Of a stretch of 64,000 nt of DNA, positions 24,010 to 35,518 are shown piece by piece. Made by a program: the position numbers and the translations under genes. Position 1 is the stretch's first letter. Every line of letters starts with the position of its first letter. The DNA is from Diphasiastrum complanatum (taxonomy: Eukaryota; Streptophyta; Lycopodiopsida; Lycopodiales; Lycopodiaceae), in contig CM055099.1 in the NCBI GenBank assembly GCA_029204225.1, forward strand, positions 46,938,042 through 47,002,041, written 5' to 3'. The notes beneath the pieces are model-generated. The model saw nothing but the letters and a program-made list of their open reading frames with translations. It did no database searches and was not told where the DNA came from.

Positions 24010-24718
24010 TGCTTGGTGCATTACAGAGTCCAAAAGGCATTACTTTGTAAGCATAGGTGCACCATTCTGTTGCAAAAGCTGTTTTGTGACGATCTGCAGG
24101 TGCAATCTTGACCTGGTTTTATCCACTAAATCCATCCATAAAACTATAAGCTTTCGCACCAACAAGGCGATCCAAAATACTTTCAGTAAAAGGTAACGGA
24201 AAGTGATTCTTTCGCATCACTTTGTTCAAGGCCTTGAGATTCACACAAATTCTCAATTTCCCATTCTTCTTAGGAACAATGACAATTGGTGAAATCCATT
24301 CGGTATGTTGGATTTCATAAATGAAATCGGCGTCAAGCAATCTCTGAAGCTCTTTTTTTATCAGATCTGCAACATTAGGAATACAGCGATAGAACTTTGT
24401 AACCTTTGGAACTGCATCAGGTATTAAAGATATAGTATGTTCAATAACTGACATCAGAATCCCCTTTAGATCTTTATAAGTCCATGCAAAGCAATCTTGA
24501 TACTTAATCAGTAACGTTCGTAGCGCTTGAAATTGTTCAAGATTAAGCTGTGATCCAACTTGTACAATCTTTTCTGGTTCTCTTGGTTCAGCAAGATTCA
24601 TAGCTGGTCCATCGTAAACATCTTTCGATTCTGGCACTTGTTCTTCGGGTTCACGATGTGTTTTGGGTAACATGATAACCACATCATCTAGTGTATATCG
24701 TTTAAAATGCTCGGGCAT
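24010..24718 (-). pseudogene. Gypsy-B reverse transcriptase, N-terminal part
   Basis: The open frame reads LRTLLIKYQDCFAWTYKDLK, IKKELQRLLDADFIYEIQHT, WISPIVIVPKKNGKLRICVN, LKALNKVMRKNHFPLPFTES and ILDRLVGAKAYSFMDGFSG. These are RT fingers and palm motif A, where the first catalytic Asp sits (FMDGFSG). After a stop it continues NQVKIAPADRHKTAFATEW...VMPFGLCNAPS and then ends near 24010 before the FLDD motif. Confidence 0.92.
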
Positions 24719-25178
24719 TTATGCTGAACTTCATCTGCTTGTTCTTTATCAAAAGGATTTGTTTTGGATCTTCGCTTAGCCTTCTTAGCAGGAATTGATC
24801 GTGGAGGTGATGACTTCCGAGAAGATAGACTCTTCTTCGAAGGTGAAGACTTCTTAGACAATGATGTCTTGCTAGAACTCTGACTTGAGGGATCTTTGCC
24901 AACTTTTCATTTGCCTTTGAATCAACCTTTTGAGGAGGATTTTTCCATTTCAGGACCATATTATAATGTTGCTTGGCTTGTTTCCTTGTCATTGAATCTG
25001 TGATCCTGTCTTCCTTCAATATAACTGCTTTTGACGGTTTTATTGTTGGTTCATCAGGAATATAAGTCAAGGCATGACTCACATGAATGAGTTCATCTTC
25101 AATCGGATATCGTATAGGCTCCGTTGATATCCAAGTTACATTCAACACGTTCAATGGAAAAGTAATCGGTGTATCCAA
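24702..25178 (-). pseudogene. Gypsy-B protease-RT linker
   Basis: This is the variable pol region between protease and RT. It contains VTWISTEPIRYPIEDELIHV, TDSMTRKQAKQHYNMVLKWK and basic stretches. The same region of Gypsy-C is recognisable on both sides of the Copia-N insertion (EPILEPIEDYL before it, ENQQKQHYNLIKWSDLPREA after it), which links the two elements as relatives. Confidence 0.75.
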
Positions 25179-25274
25179 AGTTCAATCCAATAATGAAATC
25201 TCGCTCATATATGATTGATTATCTTGTGGACACATATATCTTGTTGTACAGTCAATTGTTGCAAGGGCTTGATC

Positions 25275-26191
25275 TCAGTTGATAGTATCAGTTTGAGAGT
25301 CATAATGTACTCCCCAATTTTTTACTGGTCGGTCACAAGTATGATCCGTTGTTGATGAATCATCATCCTCTTTTTGAGCCGCTGGTTTGATAGTCCAAGT
25401 TACAGGATTAACCTTGACTGCATGTTCACGATTTTCAAAAGTGATTTTTCCGGGACCCCAGTTATGAATTACTTGTGCAACTCGTAACCATGGGCATCCC
25501 AATAGGACTTGGTAGACATGTGGTGCTTCTGGTAAGTCCATTACTACAAAAGTAATGACGAATTGTACTCCGGCAATTCTGACAAGTATATCTTCAACCA
25601 TTTCTTACGGATGAACTGTAGTTTGATCAGCCAACTTAATGGCAAAAGTCGTAGGCTTTATCTTTGTAAGGCCTCATTTTGCACATAGCTTTGTAAAAAT
25701 CAGGTTACTCCTGAACCGCCATCTATCACAGCTATTTTTTTAGAAAATCGCTTATGTTGTATCGGTAGGGTGATATTTTTTAGCTCACATTCCCAAGCTG
25801 CTCCGACATGAAGTATTTCATTAGATTGTTCAAATCCAGCACAAAAAAGTAGCTCTTGATGGACTTCTGATTCAGCTTGAGTTAACTTTTGCGCTAATAC
25901 TTCTTTTGCTTTTGGCACCAACTTCAGAAAATCTCCCAACGAAATATTCATCTTACTAGACAAAATATTCATGAGCAGTTCTGTTTGCGGCGCTTCTAGT
26001 TCAGTCATCTTGAAGGGTTCTTCTATTCTTCGTCGACCTGGTAGTATATATATTTGAATCACACCTATGCACAGTGAATCGAACGAAGGTTCTTTTTTTG
26101 TATTTTTAGGGTTTTGGAGATTTTTTGGTATTTTTTGATGGTTTTTCTGATGTTTCTGGAAATCTACTAGGAAGGATTGTTCGCCCTTCAA
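25275..26191 (-). pseudogene. Gypsy-B aspartic protease and leader
   Basis: The leader includes MTELEAPQTELLMNILSSKM and NISLGDFLKLVPKAKEVL, then HVGAAWECELKNITLPIQHK. The protease catalytic segment is AVIDGGSGVT, so the motif is D-G-G as in many plant Gypsy elements rather than D-T/S-G. A stop follows. The C-terminal half of the protease (25601 to 25275) has YQVLLGCPWLRVAQVIHNWG and PGKITFENREHAVKV. Gypsy-C carries the same blocks. Two frames and at least one stop make it non-functional. Confidence 0.82.
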
Positions 26192-26554
26192 ACTAAAGGT
26201 TTTGTGATCAAAACCGAAGGTGCTTGCAACTCAGCGAACATTTCTTGAAAGAGAGAAAAAAGTTATCAGCTCTGATATCAAATTTTGTCTCTTTTTGACC
26301 AAAATCTGGCAGATTTGACCGATTTTTTTTTTTGATATCTCAGATCCAAATGGATCTTAAGATTGGTGATCTGAATAGCTTCCCCTGTTCCATAATCAAA
26401 TTAGATTTCAAACAAGCAAATCTACTCAAATCAGGCAAAATCACTCTCAAAACTAACCCTAAATGTAGATTTAACACTATTCATGCCACGACAAGATGCC
26501 TAATGCAAGCTAACCATCCAACAAACATGTTGTGACCTGAAAAATTGGCGTAGC

Positions 26555-26572
26555 TCCCCGGCAACGGCGCCA
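26555..26572 (-). other. Primer binding site, tRNA-Asp (Gypsy-B)
   Basis: The plus strand reads TCCCCGGCAACGGCGCCA, the 3' end of plant tRNA-Asp including CCA. The minus-strand element therefore carries its complement as primer site, as known for Athila/Tat-lineage Gypsy elements. Four bases separate it from the LTR start at 26577. Confidence 0.88.
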
Positions 26573-26576
26573 AAAT

Positions 26577-27250
26577 TGTAGTGGGTTTTTTTCCTTGCCT
26601 ATCCTCAACCCAAGATCTAATCAATCTAGCATTCGGGAGGTGAGATTAGTTGTTACACAGAGGTTCGTTCCCATGAGAGCGATAGCATATTTCAGAGTTC
26701 AGCATGAATAGAGGATTCAGATCTATCTCTAACATCCATTAACCCTAAGCATTAACACTACATCCATTATCACTATGATCCACAATAAAGATAGCTTACT
26801 TTTTCTCTCTCTCCCTTTCTCTCTCACAAAAAGCATAAGAACATGCAATCCCAATAACAATCAGATTTAACAATCAGCAAACACAATAAAAGCATGAGGG
26901 ATGGAGGCAAAGTGATAGGGAGCAAGGACATTCATACATCCATTTCACAAAAGAACCAATCTGCTTTATTGAAATGAAGATATTACATGTGTAGGAAACT
27001 CGAGTTGGTCCCTTTTTATAGTAGAGAGGAGGACCTCGGCCTCTGAATCCTATTGGTCCATTTCTACCTCCCTAACTATTCAAAATTAAAAAAAAGTGGA
27101 ACCATTCAAATTGGAAGGAAACCCAACTTTTTTCACTAACTTGACATTTAGGCCCTGCGACATTAAAAGTCCCGCAAAAGGGCCTAAAGTCCTTCTATTG
27201 ACTTTCTAATCAATAAAATCTCTATGTGATCATCGGGTTGGACTTACACA
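26577..27250 (-). repeat. Gypsy-B 5' LTR
   Basis: On the plus strand it begins TGTAGTGGG just beyond the primer site. It probably ends ...CTTACACA near 27250, where Copia-E coding sequence begins. A CTTTTTATAG stretch near 27012 gives a TATA box on the minus strand. The first 300 bp matches the fragment at 4205-4480. The outer end is estimated. Confidence 0.7.
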
Positions 27251-27256
27251 TGCAGA

Positions 27257-28792
27257 GTGCCAAATCCCTCTCACTTATTAACTAGGGTTAGGATTGCATT
27301 GGGATCCGCAAACCCTCCAACAAGTGCTATTTTGGATGGAAGGACACCTTTTGAGATGCTATTCAAGAGGAGGCCAAGTGTCAACTTTCTAAGAATCTTT
27401 GGATGCACATGCTATGTCAACATTACTCTTGATGATAGGACCAAGGAGTATCCATCTTCAAGAAGAGGTATTTTTGTTGAATATAGTTAGGTGAGTAAAG
27501 CCTACAAGGTTTACATTCCTTCTACTAACAAAGTGCTTGTTGATAGAGATGTCATATTTGATGAGGAAAAAATTCCAAAAGTGTCTTCAAGCATGATTGA
27601 TAATGGTGTGGATGGATCTGACATTCTTGATTTTGATGAAAAGGATCCTACTTTGGATGGTGATGATGATGGACCTTCATCAAGTCAAAAGCCAAGGAGA
27701 ACATCAAGGGAAAGACAAGTACCTTCAAGGCTCACATATGATCAAAAGGGTAAGCAAGTAGTTTCTAGAAATTATGTTGCTTTCCTAACCTCTTTGGATG
27801 AACCTAAAAGTGTAGATCAAGCAAGAAAAGAAGAGGAGTGGATCCAAGCAATGGATCTTGAGTATCAAGCTCTTATGAAGAGTGAAACATCTTTTGGAGG
27901 ATCTTCTTGTGTACATGGAGCTATACAAGTGGATGGATGTTATCTTGCTATAAAGTCAAGTAATGGATCTGGAAAACAAATTTTTTTCAATGACTTTGAT
28001 GGTCAAGTTGAAGATCAAGAGGTTGATCTCAAAGGGCTTCAACAAGGCAAAAAGGAAGTTGGCAATTTGGAGCTAGTCAAGAGCATCAAAGGAGAGGTAA
28101 TTGGCAAAGATGTTATGGATATGTTTTTGCAACTTATTGAAGAATCAAGTAAGGTCAAAGGAGCAGCAAGGAAGTGTTGTTCAAGTCTACTTTACTTGTA
28201 CTATCTTATGGTTGAGCATTTTCATGTGGATGTGTGTAGATTGTCAAAATATGGTCAAACTAGTTACATTGGTGAGCATTGTTTTGATGTTGGATTTGTA
28301 CTAGCATTCTTGGATAGTTTTGCTAATGGAAATGAAGATATTGGAGGTCCATTATGTCACTATCCATGGTCAAGTCATCATGTGATGATGGAATCTTATG
28401 GCAAGATGGAGATGGAGGCTCATTCATGGAGTATCATGGTGGATACATGGCAACAAAGGACAAAGAAGGAGGAGACATGCAAGCAGATGTAGATCACTCA
28501 CATTTATTGTTTGTTTGCCGTATTTTTCCAGAGAGTTCAGAGTTGGAAGCATGGTGGAATCATCTCATTTACATTCTATTTGATTCTTCATGGCTCGTTG
28601 AAATGGTATTGCAAAAAATTTGTGAGGGAGCAAGTTATTGCAAAGGAGGTGGAGCTTCAACATGTGCCTTCAAGGAAATGTGTGGCTGATATCTTCACTA
28701 AAGCATTGGGAAAGGACTTGTTCATGAAGCGTAGGACTTCACTTGGAGTATTATCAAAGCCTACACTAAAACTAGTTGAAGAGGGATTGTGA
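27257..28792 (+). pseudogene. Copia-E integrase C-terminus and RNase H end with replaced RT
   Basis: It starts inside the integrase C-terminal region (PTSAILDGRTPFEMLFKRRP, FLRIFGCTCYVN, then KAYKVYIPSTNKVLVDRDVI). It passes through the acidic linker (FDEKDPTLDGDDDGPSSSQK) to the RT entry RQVPSRLTYDQKG...EEWIQAMDLEYQALMKSET. There, near 27885, Copia similarity stops and about 700 bp of unrelated sequence follows, open in the same frame to 28492 (333-aa ORF from 27491). Copia returns at about 28620 with FVREQVIAKEVELQHVPSRK and CVADIFTKALGKDLF, the RNase H end, closing at 28792. RT and most of RNase H are therefore gone. One stop at 27488 splits the integrase part. Confidence 0.85.
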
Positions 28793-29351
28793 AAGATTCA
28801 ACTAGTTTGATCATATTTGCTATATTTTCATATTTGGCATATTGAGGCCAACTTTGTTTCTAGACTTAGAGATTGACTTTTCAAAGTTCATAGTCTAAAT
28901 GTCATTTGAATAAACATTTTTTGAAAGTGTGGGAAAGTTAGAAGGCGAGTTTGAGTAGATTCAAATTTGAATGTCGGGTACTTTGAATCTAGACCCAAAA
29001 ATAGTAGGGTTAGCATTTTGGAGGGAAAGCCAAGTGGCCAAATAGGGTTTGGACATGTTATAAAAGGATGTAACTTGTGGAGAGAGTAATCTTCTCTCTT
29101 CTCTATCTCATTTCATGCTTATACATGGTTCTCTTGGGTTCTACCATCCATTGGTGCACTATCTTGGTGATTTCTTGCAATTCTATGTGTAGAATGATCT
29201 ATATTTGTTATATTTGGATCCACACATGTGAAATAAAGTAGCTTGTTGGTTTTGTATGGACAACAATAGTACTTTATCATTTCATTCAAGTTTGATCAAG
29301 TTCTATTAGAGTTTGCATCTCATTTTGTGTGTAGATGCTGATTTTTCTACA
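28790..29351 (+). repeat. Copia-E 3' LTR
   Basis: It starts TGAAAGATTCAACTAG directly after the purine-rich GAAGAGGGAT tract and overlaps the coding stop. It contains a GTTATAAAAGG TATA box near 29059 followed by a CT-rich transcript-start region. An end at ...TTTTTCTACA (29351) is proposed but has no second LTR for confirmation. Confidence 0.65.
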
Positions 29352-29689
29352 TTGGTGAGATTGGTAGTGTATTTCTCTTTCTAACCAAAGATCTTTCAAG
29401 TGGATTGGATCATAATGATCTGAAATCCTTCACATACATCACTAATTGACCTCTAAATCCAAAAATGGCTCAATCTTCTAATGACACCTAGAAGCTTGAC
29501 TATGAAACTTTATGAGACCCCTATAACAAACATTTTTACTTTATTTTACAATTCTCCACATGTGGGAACATCCTCCACACATGTGAGATTCACTCACAAA
29601 CTTCTAACATAAGAATACCAAGCCAGATTTTTGCCAATTTTTCACAAAAACGAACTAATATGGACCAACTACCCGTAAGCTGATCAACA

Positions 29690-30060
29690 TGGTACTCGCC
29701 GTGATACGGTGATATAACGGCTGGGGCTTATCACCAAAACACTATTTGTTTGGAAAAACTGGACTATGTTTCAAAATGCTATGCAAAGCTGTCTGTTAAG
29801 TAGTATAACTTCTTTTGGACATGAATAACAACTTACGCTCAGCTATGACACATGTCTTCCTCACTAAACTAGCTTGTGCGATTTTATTTTGTGGGATGGT
29901 GGCAACTGGACGTCTTGAAAGTGGTTATGCTTTATGGTGCTTTTTAGTACTGTATTTTACTTTTCAGCTATATTTTACATTGTTGGATTATGAATAAAGG
30001 CTTCAAAAGGTTTCAATCTTGCTTTGTCAAGAGAAACTAAGTGCGATATCTCTCTCTCAT
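29690..30060 (+). repeat. Diverged direct repeat, copy 1
   Basis: The sequence recurs about 2.6 kb downstream at 32295-32670 in the same orientation. Matching blocks include CTGATCA, GGTGGGATGGTG or GTGGGATGGTGGCAAC, GTCTTGAAA, GGTGCTTT and TAGTACT, in order. An intervening unit holds (CT)n and a promoter-like stretch. It has no coding similarity that I recognise. The pair could be LTRs of an unknown element or a segmental duplication. Confidence 0.65.
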
Positions 30061-30334
30061 GGACTCTCTTTGATGCATATTTCTCTTAATTTTACCTCTA
30101 TACATAATAAACAGTAAGACTCATATGGAATTATGTCGGTTTTTTCCCTACCAGCATATATGTTGTCTTAATATATATAGGTTTTTTCAACACCTTATAC
30201 ATTAAGAGGGGCCTTTTCTAAATTTGTGAAGACTTGCCCCTCAAGTTTCCTTTGTACAATTGAGTTTGAAACACCCATTAGGTCTAAGATCTAACGATGT
30301 GCATTACAGCTAGTTTGGTGCACCAAGATGACCT

Positions 30335-30458
<124 letters not shown>

Positions 30459-30643
30459 GGATGGTACTCTACTTTATTTTGTCTACTTGGAATCATAAGC
30501 TTTGCAAGGTATATGACCCTCAAAAGGTTTTGGTGGGAAAAGTTTAAACCCCCACTTAAATTTATTGCAAATTCAAAGGTCAAGATCAATTGTTTCTCAT
30601 CCTACGGCTACAATTGGTTCCTTCCTCTACAAGTGATCTCACC

Positions 30644-30650
30644 TATAAAA
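30644..30650 (+). promoter_or_regulatory. TATA box of a possible host gene
   Basis: TATAAAA sits in ACCTATAAAAAGGGTGG. It is followed, from about 30 bp downstream, by a pyrimidine-rich leader (CCTCTTCTCCTCCCACGC) and an ATG at 30719. Spacing and leader composition are typical of plant core promoters, but LTR promoters look alike. Confidence 0.35.
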
Positions 30651-30718
30651 AGGGTGGTGCACTTCCTCTTCTCCTCCCACGCTCTCTTTCAGTCTCCTCC
30701 TTCTCCTCTTGGCAAGAC

Positions 30719-30778
30719 ATGTCTGGAGTTTTCAGTGCCCTCTCTCCTACAATTGGAGAATGTTCTACTGTTCCTACG
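30719..30778 (+). CDS. Possible first coding exon, unknown product
   Basis: Twenty codons (MSGVFSALSPTIGECSTVPT) run from the first ATG after the TATA-like box to a good splice donor (ACG|GTAAGC), ending in phase 0. A second candidate exon in matching phase begins after an acceptor at 32817 (see 32818-32943). I do not recognise the product. The call rests only on promoter, leader and splice-site appearance. Confidence 0.25.
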
Positions 30779-32294
30779 GTAAGCGTATTCTATACTTGTC
30801 TTTTCTTGCTATCTGAATGAATGTGCGCTGTAGCGCGGCCTACTGCATCGCATTTTTGGTTATTTGCTTTGGATATAAATGTGCATGAAGCACTATCAAT
30901 TGCCCTCTGTCAATCGCTACTCAAATATGGTTATAGCACATCTATTCTTATGTGGTTAAGCATGATATCGCTGGCCATATGTGTATGTAGCCATCGCTGG
31001 CCAGAAATAAATGTATTTAGCCATCGCTGGCCAGAAGTAAATGTTGATTGAGTGCACGATGCCCATTGTTGCTCATGATAGTTATATTCAACATGCCCAC
31101 TCATGTTTATGCATGCTATTGCTGGCCAAAAGAAATAGTACACTTCTGAGTACATGTTATCATGAAACACACATGATATACTCATCCTTCAAGTGCACAT
31201 TCTACCAATATGGATATCTAAAAGGCAACTCATCGTTGTTGTTCCAGCATACTATCTTACATATTGAAGGATAGTTTTTTGTATAAATCATTATGGAGAG
31301 ATACATCGTGGTTGTCTAGTGATGAGATAGCAAACCATTCTCAATCTACAATCCAACGATGAGCTTTTTTTGATGATTCTCTTATGTATGATCTCTATTA
31401 TCATAATGAGCATTCGAGAAACATATGTGTTCTAACGATACTTGCTATGATACCTGTCTTTCACAGGATAACAACAATATTGCACGAACATCAGTATCAT
31501 ATCATTGGATTCTAGCATACTGCTAAAGAAGGTATGATCATTGCTATCCATCTTTCTTCTCCAAGCCATGCAAGAGATATACTATAGTATACCGCTACGA
31601 AAGTTTGATAATGGATTTTACAGAAGTTATGGGTTATGACAATAACATATCTATCATGCGTATGAATATGTAATGCTATACATAGACTTGCATACGGATT
31701 TAGACAATTCTCAAAGGCATTCAAAAGCATACATGGCCAGTTTACAAGAATCACTTGCGTCTACAATTCAGGTTGGTGTTTCTCACATATTTCGATGGTG
31801 TTTTAAGATAGAAGCTTCAATTGAATATGTTGGCTGCTTTAGAGATAGTGTATCATAATACTCGTGGGAAGATGCTTTAATCAATTTGTCGTATACCCCT
31901 TTTCTATAGCATGCTTTATGATGGCATATTGAATGAAAGTTTTTTTTTAAAAATAAATGATTGCCCGCATTTATGTCATAAATAAATGCTCCTGTCTATA
32001 AATATGGGTATTGTGTTTTGTTGTATCTTAAATCACGATCATGGTTCGAAATATAATATAACAATAAGACTGCTTGCGGACTCTTGTATAGCATGGATAT
32101 GCTCAAGAAGTCACGAGAACCGTACATTACTTGTTTACAAGTACAAATTTTGGTATGGCATGGATTTGCCCCAAACTCCATGTGCTGGTCCAAGCTACTT
32201 ACACGTTTGAAGCTTGCTTTATATTTTACAGCTCATTTCCAAATGCATTATATTTTATATGTTTAAGTAAAAGATAAGTACCAAAACCATCAAA

Positions 32295-32670
32295 CTGATC
32301 AGTATGGCATTCGTCCTGATACAGTAGCGATATGGTTTGGCCTATCGTTATATGCAATTCTCAGTAAGGGAAGATTGGACTATGAAATGTTATCTACATT
32401 GCAAGCTGATTAGTTGAGTTAAACATAATTTGTACATGGATAACAATTGACATTCAACGTTGACACCTGTTTTCTTCACTGTGCTAACTTGCGCAGTTTT
32501 GTGTGGTGGGATGGTGACAGGTACCAGCTGGATGTCTTGAAATATGTTTTGGTTTACGGTGCTTTCTAGTACTATATACTTTTCATATATGTTTTTCCTT
32601 GTTGGTTTATAAATGAAGGGTTTTATAAGGTTTTGGTCTGAACTTGTCAAGAGGAGCTTTGATCTGTTTC
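32295..32670 (+). repeat. Diverged direct repeat, copy 2
   Basis: This is the second copy of the 29690-30060 sequence, with many substitutions and small indels. It is followed by TTGATCTGTTTCTGAG-type unrelated sequence. Confidence 0.65.
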
Positions 32671-32817
32671 TGAGTTTTGTATCTCTCTCTATGCATCCTG
32701 GTGGTGTAAATCCGACTATTCCTTGGTTGGGATAGTATTGAAACCTTTACCTTTTATCCAATTTATAAGCTAACAAATGTCTGTTTTTATGGTTTAGTCC
32801 ACATGATGGTTTGGCAG

Positions 32818-32943
32818 GATGCTGCCTCTTTGGATTATGGGGAGCCCCTTCCTTCGCCTAACCATTTTGTTCAAACACTGTTTTGTTGTATGAAAAAGGT
32901 CGTTGAGCTGCATAATTTTGTCATTAACACTGATAGGCGATGA
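32818..32943 (+). CDS. Possible later coding exon, unknown product
   Basis: After a TTTGGCAG acceptor, 41 codons stay open to a TGA at 32941. They contain DAASLDYGEPLPSPNHFVQ and CCMKKVVELHNFVINTDRR, which has protein-like composition. It is in phase 0, so it could join the 30719-30778 exon. No family is recognised, and the roughly 2-kb intron would contain a repeat copy. It may equally be transposon debris. Confidence 0.2.
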   Translation, partial: DAASLDYGEPLPSPNHFVQTLFCCMKKVVELHNFVINTDRR

Positions 32944-33209
32944 TTACTCCACACTACACCGCAAAGAGTTTGCTTCTTTCTCTGCTACTGCTAATGTGCC
33001 CTACCGGTTCGTCACTTGACAAAAGTTTTCATATGATAAGTGCTTCTTCTTTCAACATTTTACTAATGTTGCTTGCTCTCTTGTTGCTTGTATCTTTGGA
33101 TATGTTGCATTTGTAAGCTTATTCTCAAATATGGCTAACCATACTCAACAATAGATGTTGTCTATCAACTTTCTTTGTGGAAATGCCTGTTATAAATAGA
33201 TGTACACAC

Positions 33210-34320
33210 AAGGGAAGAGGATCATTCTCTCTCTCGAGACTACATCGAATTGATCGAACATCTACAATCCGAGCGTAATGCGGAGTTGACTCTCGATCAT
33301 GCAGTCACCATGTGGTTCCTAGCGGGACTACCCAGAAGCATCTGACGGGAGCTTAAAAGATGGGAACAGTATACCACATTACACGAGGCTATGGAAGATG
33401 CTATGAGAGAAGAAGATGAAGGATCAGATGATGATTCCACACCTGGAATTACATTACATCATGACTCAACTCCTTCGATTGCATCAACCTCATCTTAAGT
33501 GAGCTTATCTGATGAATCATTGATGGAACAAATCACAAAGCTACACAAGCAGCAGATGGAACAGCTCATTGACCAAAAACTGAACACCACAACCAGATTC
33601 TTATCAGTATCAGTATTCTCGATGGGACAATGTTTGGTGTCCCATTTGTACTCAGAATTATACATCCATGAGTTTCTGGTACTGAAACAAAACTTGAAGT
33701 TGAGGACAGATATTGTTGCTTGTGCAATGCATCCTTGCATGCACGACACTGCTTATTGCCCCTACAATCCATGGATCATACAACAGAAGAGAGCTCAATT
33801 CCAAACCTCTTATGCTTACCATCAGAGAGCACCTAATGCAGCACCAAGGCTTGTTGAACCAGGCCCTCAGCAACAACGAATGGCACTACCAACACCACCT
33901 AGGCCAAGCAATCCTCAAGCAACTCAGGTGATTCTCACGGCGGTGGAAGCTAAAATATTTTTCCAACAGGAAATGCAACAATGATGTGGACCCGATGAAC
34001 CTTTCATCGATCCTTCTATTAATGAGTATTATGCCACATGTGCTACACAGCCACAATGCCAAGAGGGCAAATTGTATGAATGTTACAGATGTGGAGTAGG
34101 ACATAGGATTGTTGAATGTCCAAACAAAGGAGTTTATACGCCCTTATGCTGTGAGTGTGGATATGGACACTGCTACAAGAATTGTCCATTGAGAGCTAGC
34201 ACCAACGTGTCATTGAATTGGATTGTAGTTCAATCATCAGGCACAAACACAACTCCACACTCAGCTATACCAAGGAGACCTCCCTATTATAACGTTACAA
34301 TATTAGTTGTTACGTGAGCA
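33210..34320 (+). pseudogene. Gypsy-C gag with two zinc knuckles
   Basis: The capsid part is RDYIELIEHLQSERNAELTL, DHAVTMWFLAGLPRSI, a stop, then AMEDAMREEDEGSDDDSTPG. After more breaks, a Gln/Pro-rich part leads to the nucleocapsid. Two Cys-His boxes there (CYRCGVGHRIVEC at 34081-34119 and CCECGYGHCYKNC at 34147-34185) both have the spacing C-x2-C-x3-H-x4-C, one residue shorter than the usual CCHC knuckle. Confidence 0.75.
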
Positions 34321-34399
34321 CAAAAGTGCAAGGAGGTAGATCCATCACCACCTCATTCTGTATCAGTGCCAATTGATCAACTTTCAACATCATGAGGAG

Positions 34400-35513
34400 C
34401 AGGACTACCTTATCCTAATATGAAGGAAGAGCAAAGCCGATATCAGAAGATCAAGCATTGGATACAAGAATCTCAGACCGAGGAAGCTGCTCAAGCTGCA
34501 CATCAACTAACAACTCATCAAGATACTACACTAGGTAGAGATCAACAAGCGTCTACACCGCAAGGTTCACTACACGAATCAGATGTGAACGTGCGACTAC
34601 ACCATCGGAAAGAACAATTTCATATGCCTGAATCCAAAGCTCCAAGGATGAAACTACAGACGAGCATCTTATCCAATAGAATGAACATCTCTATTGGAGA
34701 GTTCAATTGACTCGCACCTCAAGCAAAGGGTCTCTTGTCAGATTGGTTGAACACTGGACTGGACACAACACTGCGAGAACCCCTATTTTGCGTCGGATTC
34801 GAGGAAGCCAACAATTTTCCTGAACGTGGGAGGAGCTTGGGAGAGCGAGCAGCATAATATCGCTCTTCCTATCAAGCACAACCTCTTCAGAGAAGAAGCT
34901 GTTGTAGGTGATGGAAGATTGGGTGTCAACCTTATCTTTACTACTTTGTACGAGAAATGGAATTTACAAGGCATGAAGGCTACAAAGTTCACTATCAAGC
35001 TAGCTGATCAATTATGTGTGCAGCCTAAAGGAATTAGTACAATTTGTTATCACATTTGTGGTGGTGGACATTCCTGAGACACCCACTACCTATTGAATTT
35101 TGTTGAGTCGACCTTGGTTGCAAGTTGAGCAAGTAGTTCACGATTGGAGAACTGACAAAATCACATTTGAAAAATGAGAGTGGGTAGTAAAGGTGGATTC
35201 CTCCACATCGACAGTGAAGCATACACCACTCAAAGCTGATGACACTTCTTCCACAATGGACCATAGTATTGATCGCTCTATATCTTCAATGGGTGTTCAT
35301 TATGATTCACAAACGGGTACTGTTTTGTGGATAGATGCATTGGCAACAGTTGACTATAAGGTTGGGCATACATGTCATCCAGGTCCAGAACCTAGTGAAC
35401 ACCACCACTAGGATTCACCTTGGACACATCTATCTCATATGGGGTGAACATGATGAACATAGCATGGTTGTCAATGGAACCCATTCTGGAACCTATTGAA
35501 GATTATTTAGTTC
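34400..35513 (+). pseudogene. Gypsy-C protease region, degraded
   Basis: It aligns block by block with the Gypsy-B leader and protease: LQTSILSNRMNISIGEF, GGAWESEQHNIALPIKHN, KATKFTIKLADQLCV, PWLQVEQVVHDW-like sequence and MGVHYDSQTGTV. Several frameshifts are present. The catalytic Asp context reads VVGDGRLGVNL in the frame that is open there, so the D-G-G motif is damaged. Confidence 0.75.
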
Positions 35514-35518
35514 CTTGG
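35514..35518. repeat. Target-site duplication of Copia-N, left copy
   Basis: CTTGG lies immediately before the LTR TG and is repeated exactly at 40659-40663. Confidence 0.95.

Larger units (their letters stand above)
24010..27250 (-). mobile_element. Gypsy-B LTR retrotransposon, partial and without gag
   Basis: This minus-strand Ty3/Gypsy element has a 5' LTR (26577-27250), a tRNA-Asp primer site, an aspartic protease and the first part of RT. Its coding order matches Gypsy-C on the plus strand (33210-43430). There is no Gag capsid or zinc-knuckle region between the primer site and the protease leader (only about 360 bp). RT stops near 24010, and RNase H and integrase are absent. Confidence 0.85.

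Noticed and set aside
26555-26572. Possible tRNA-Asp gene
   Set aside because: Only the 18-nt 3' end is present, next to an LTR. It is a primer binding site.
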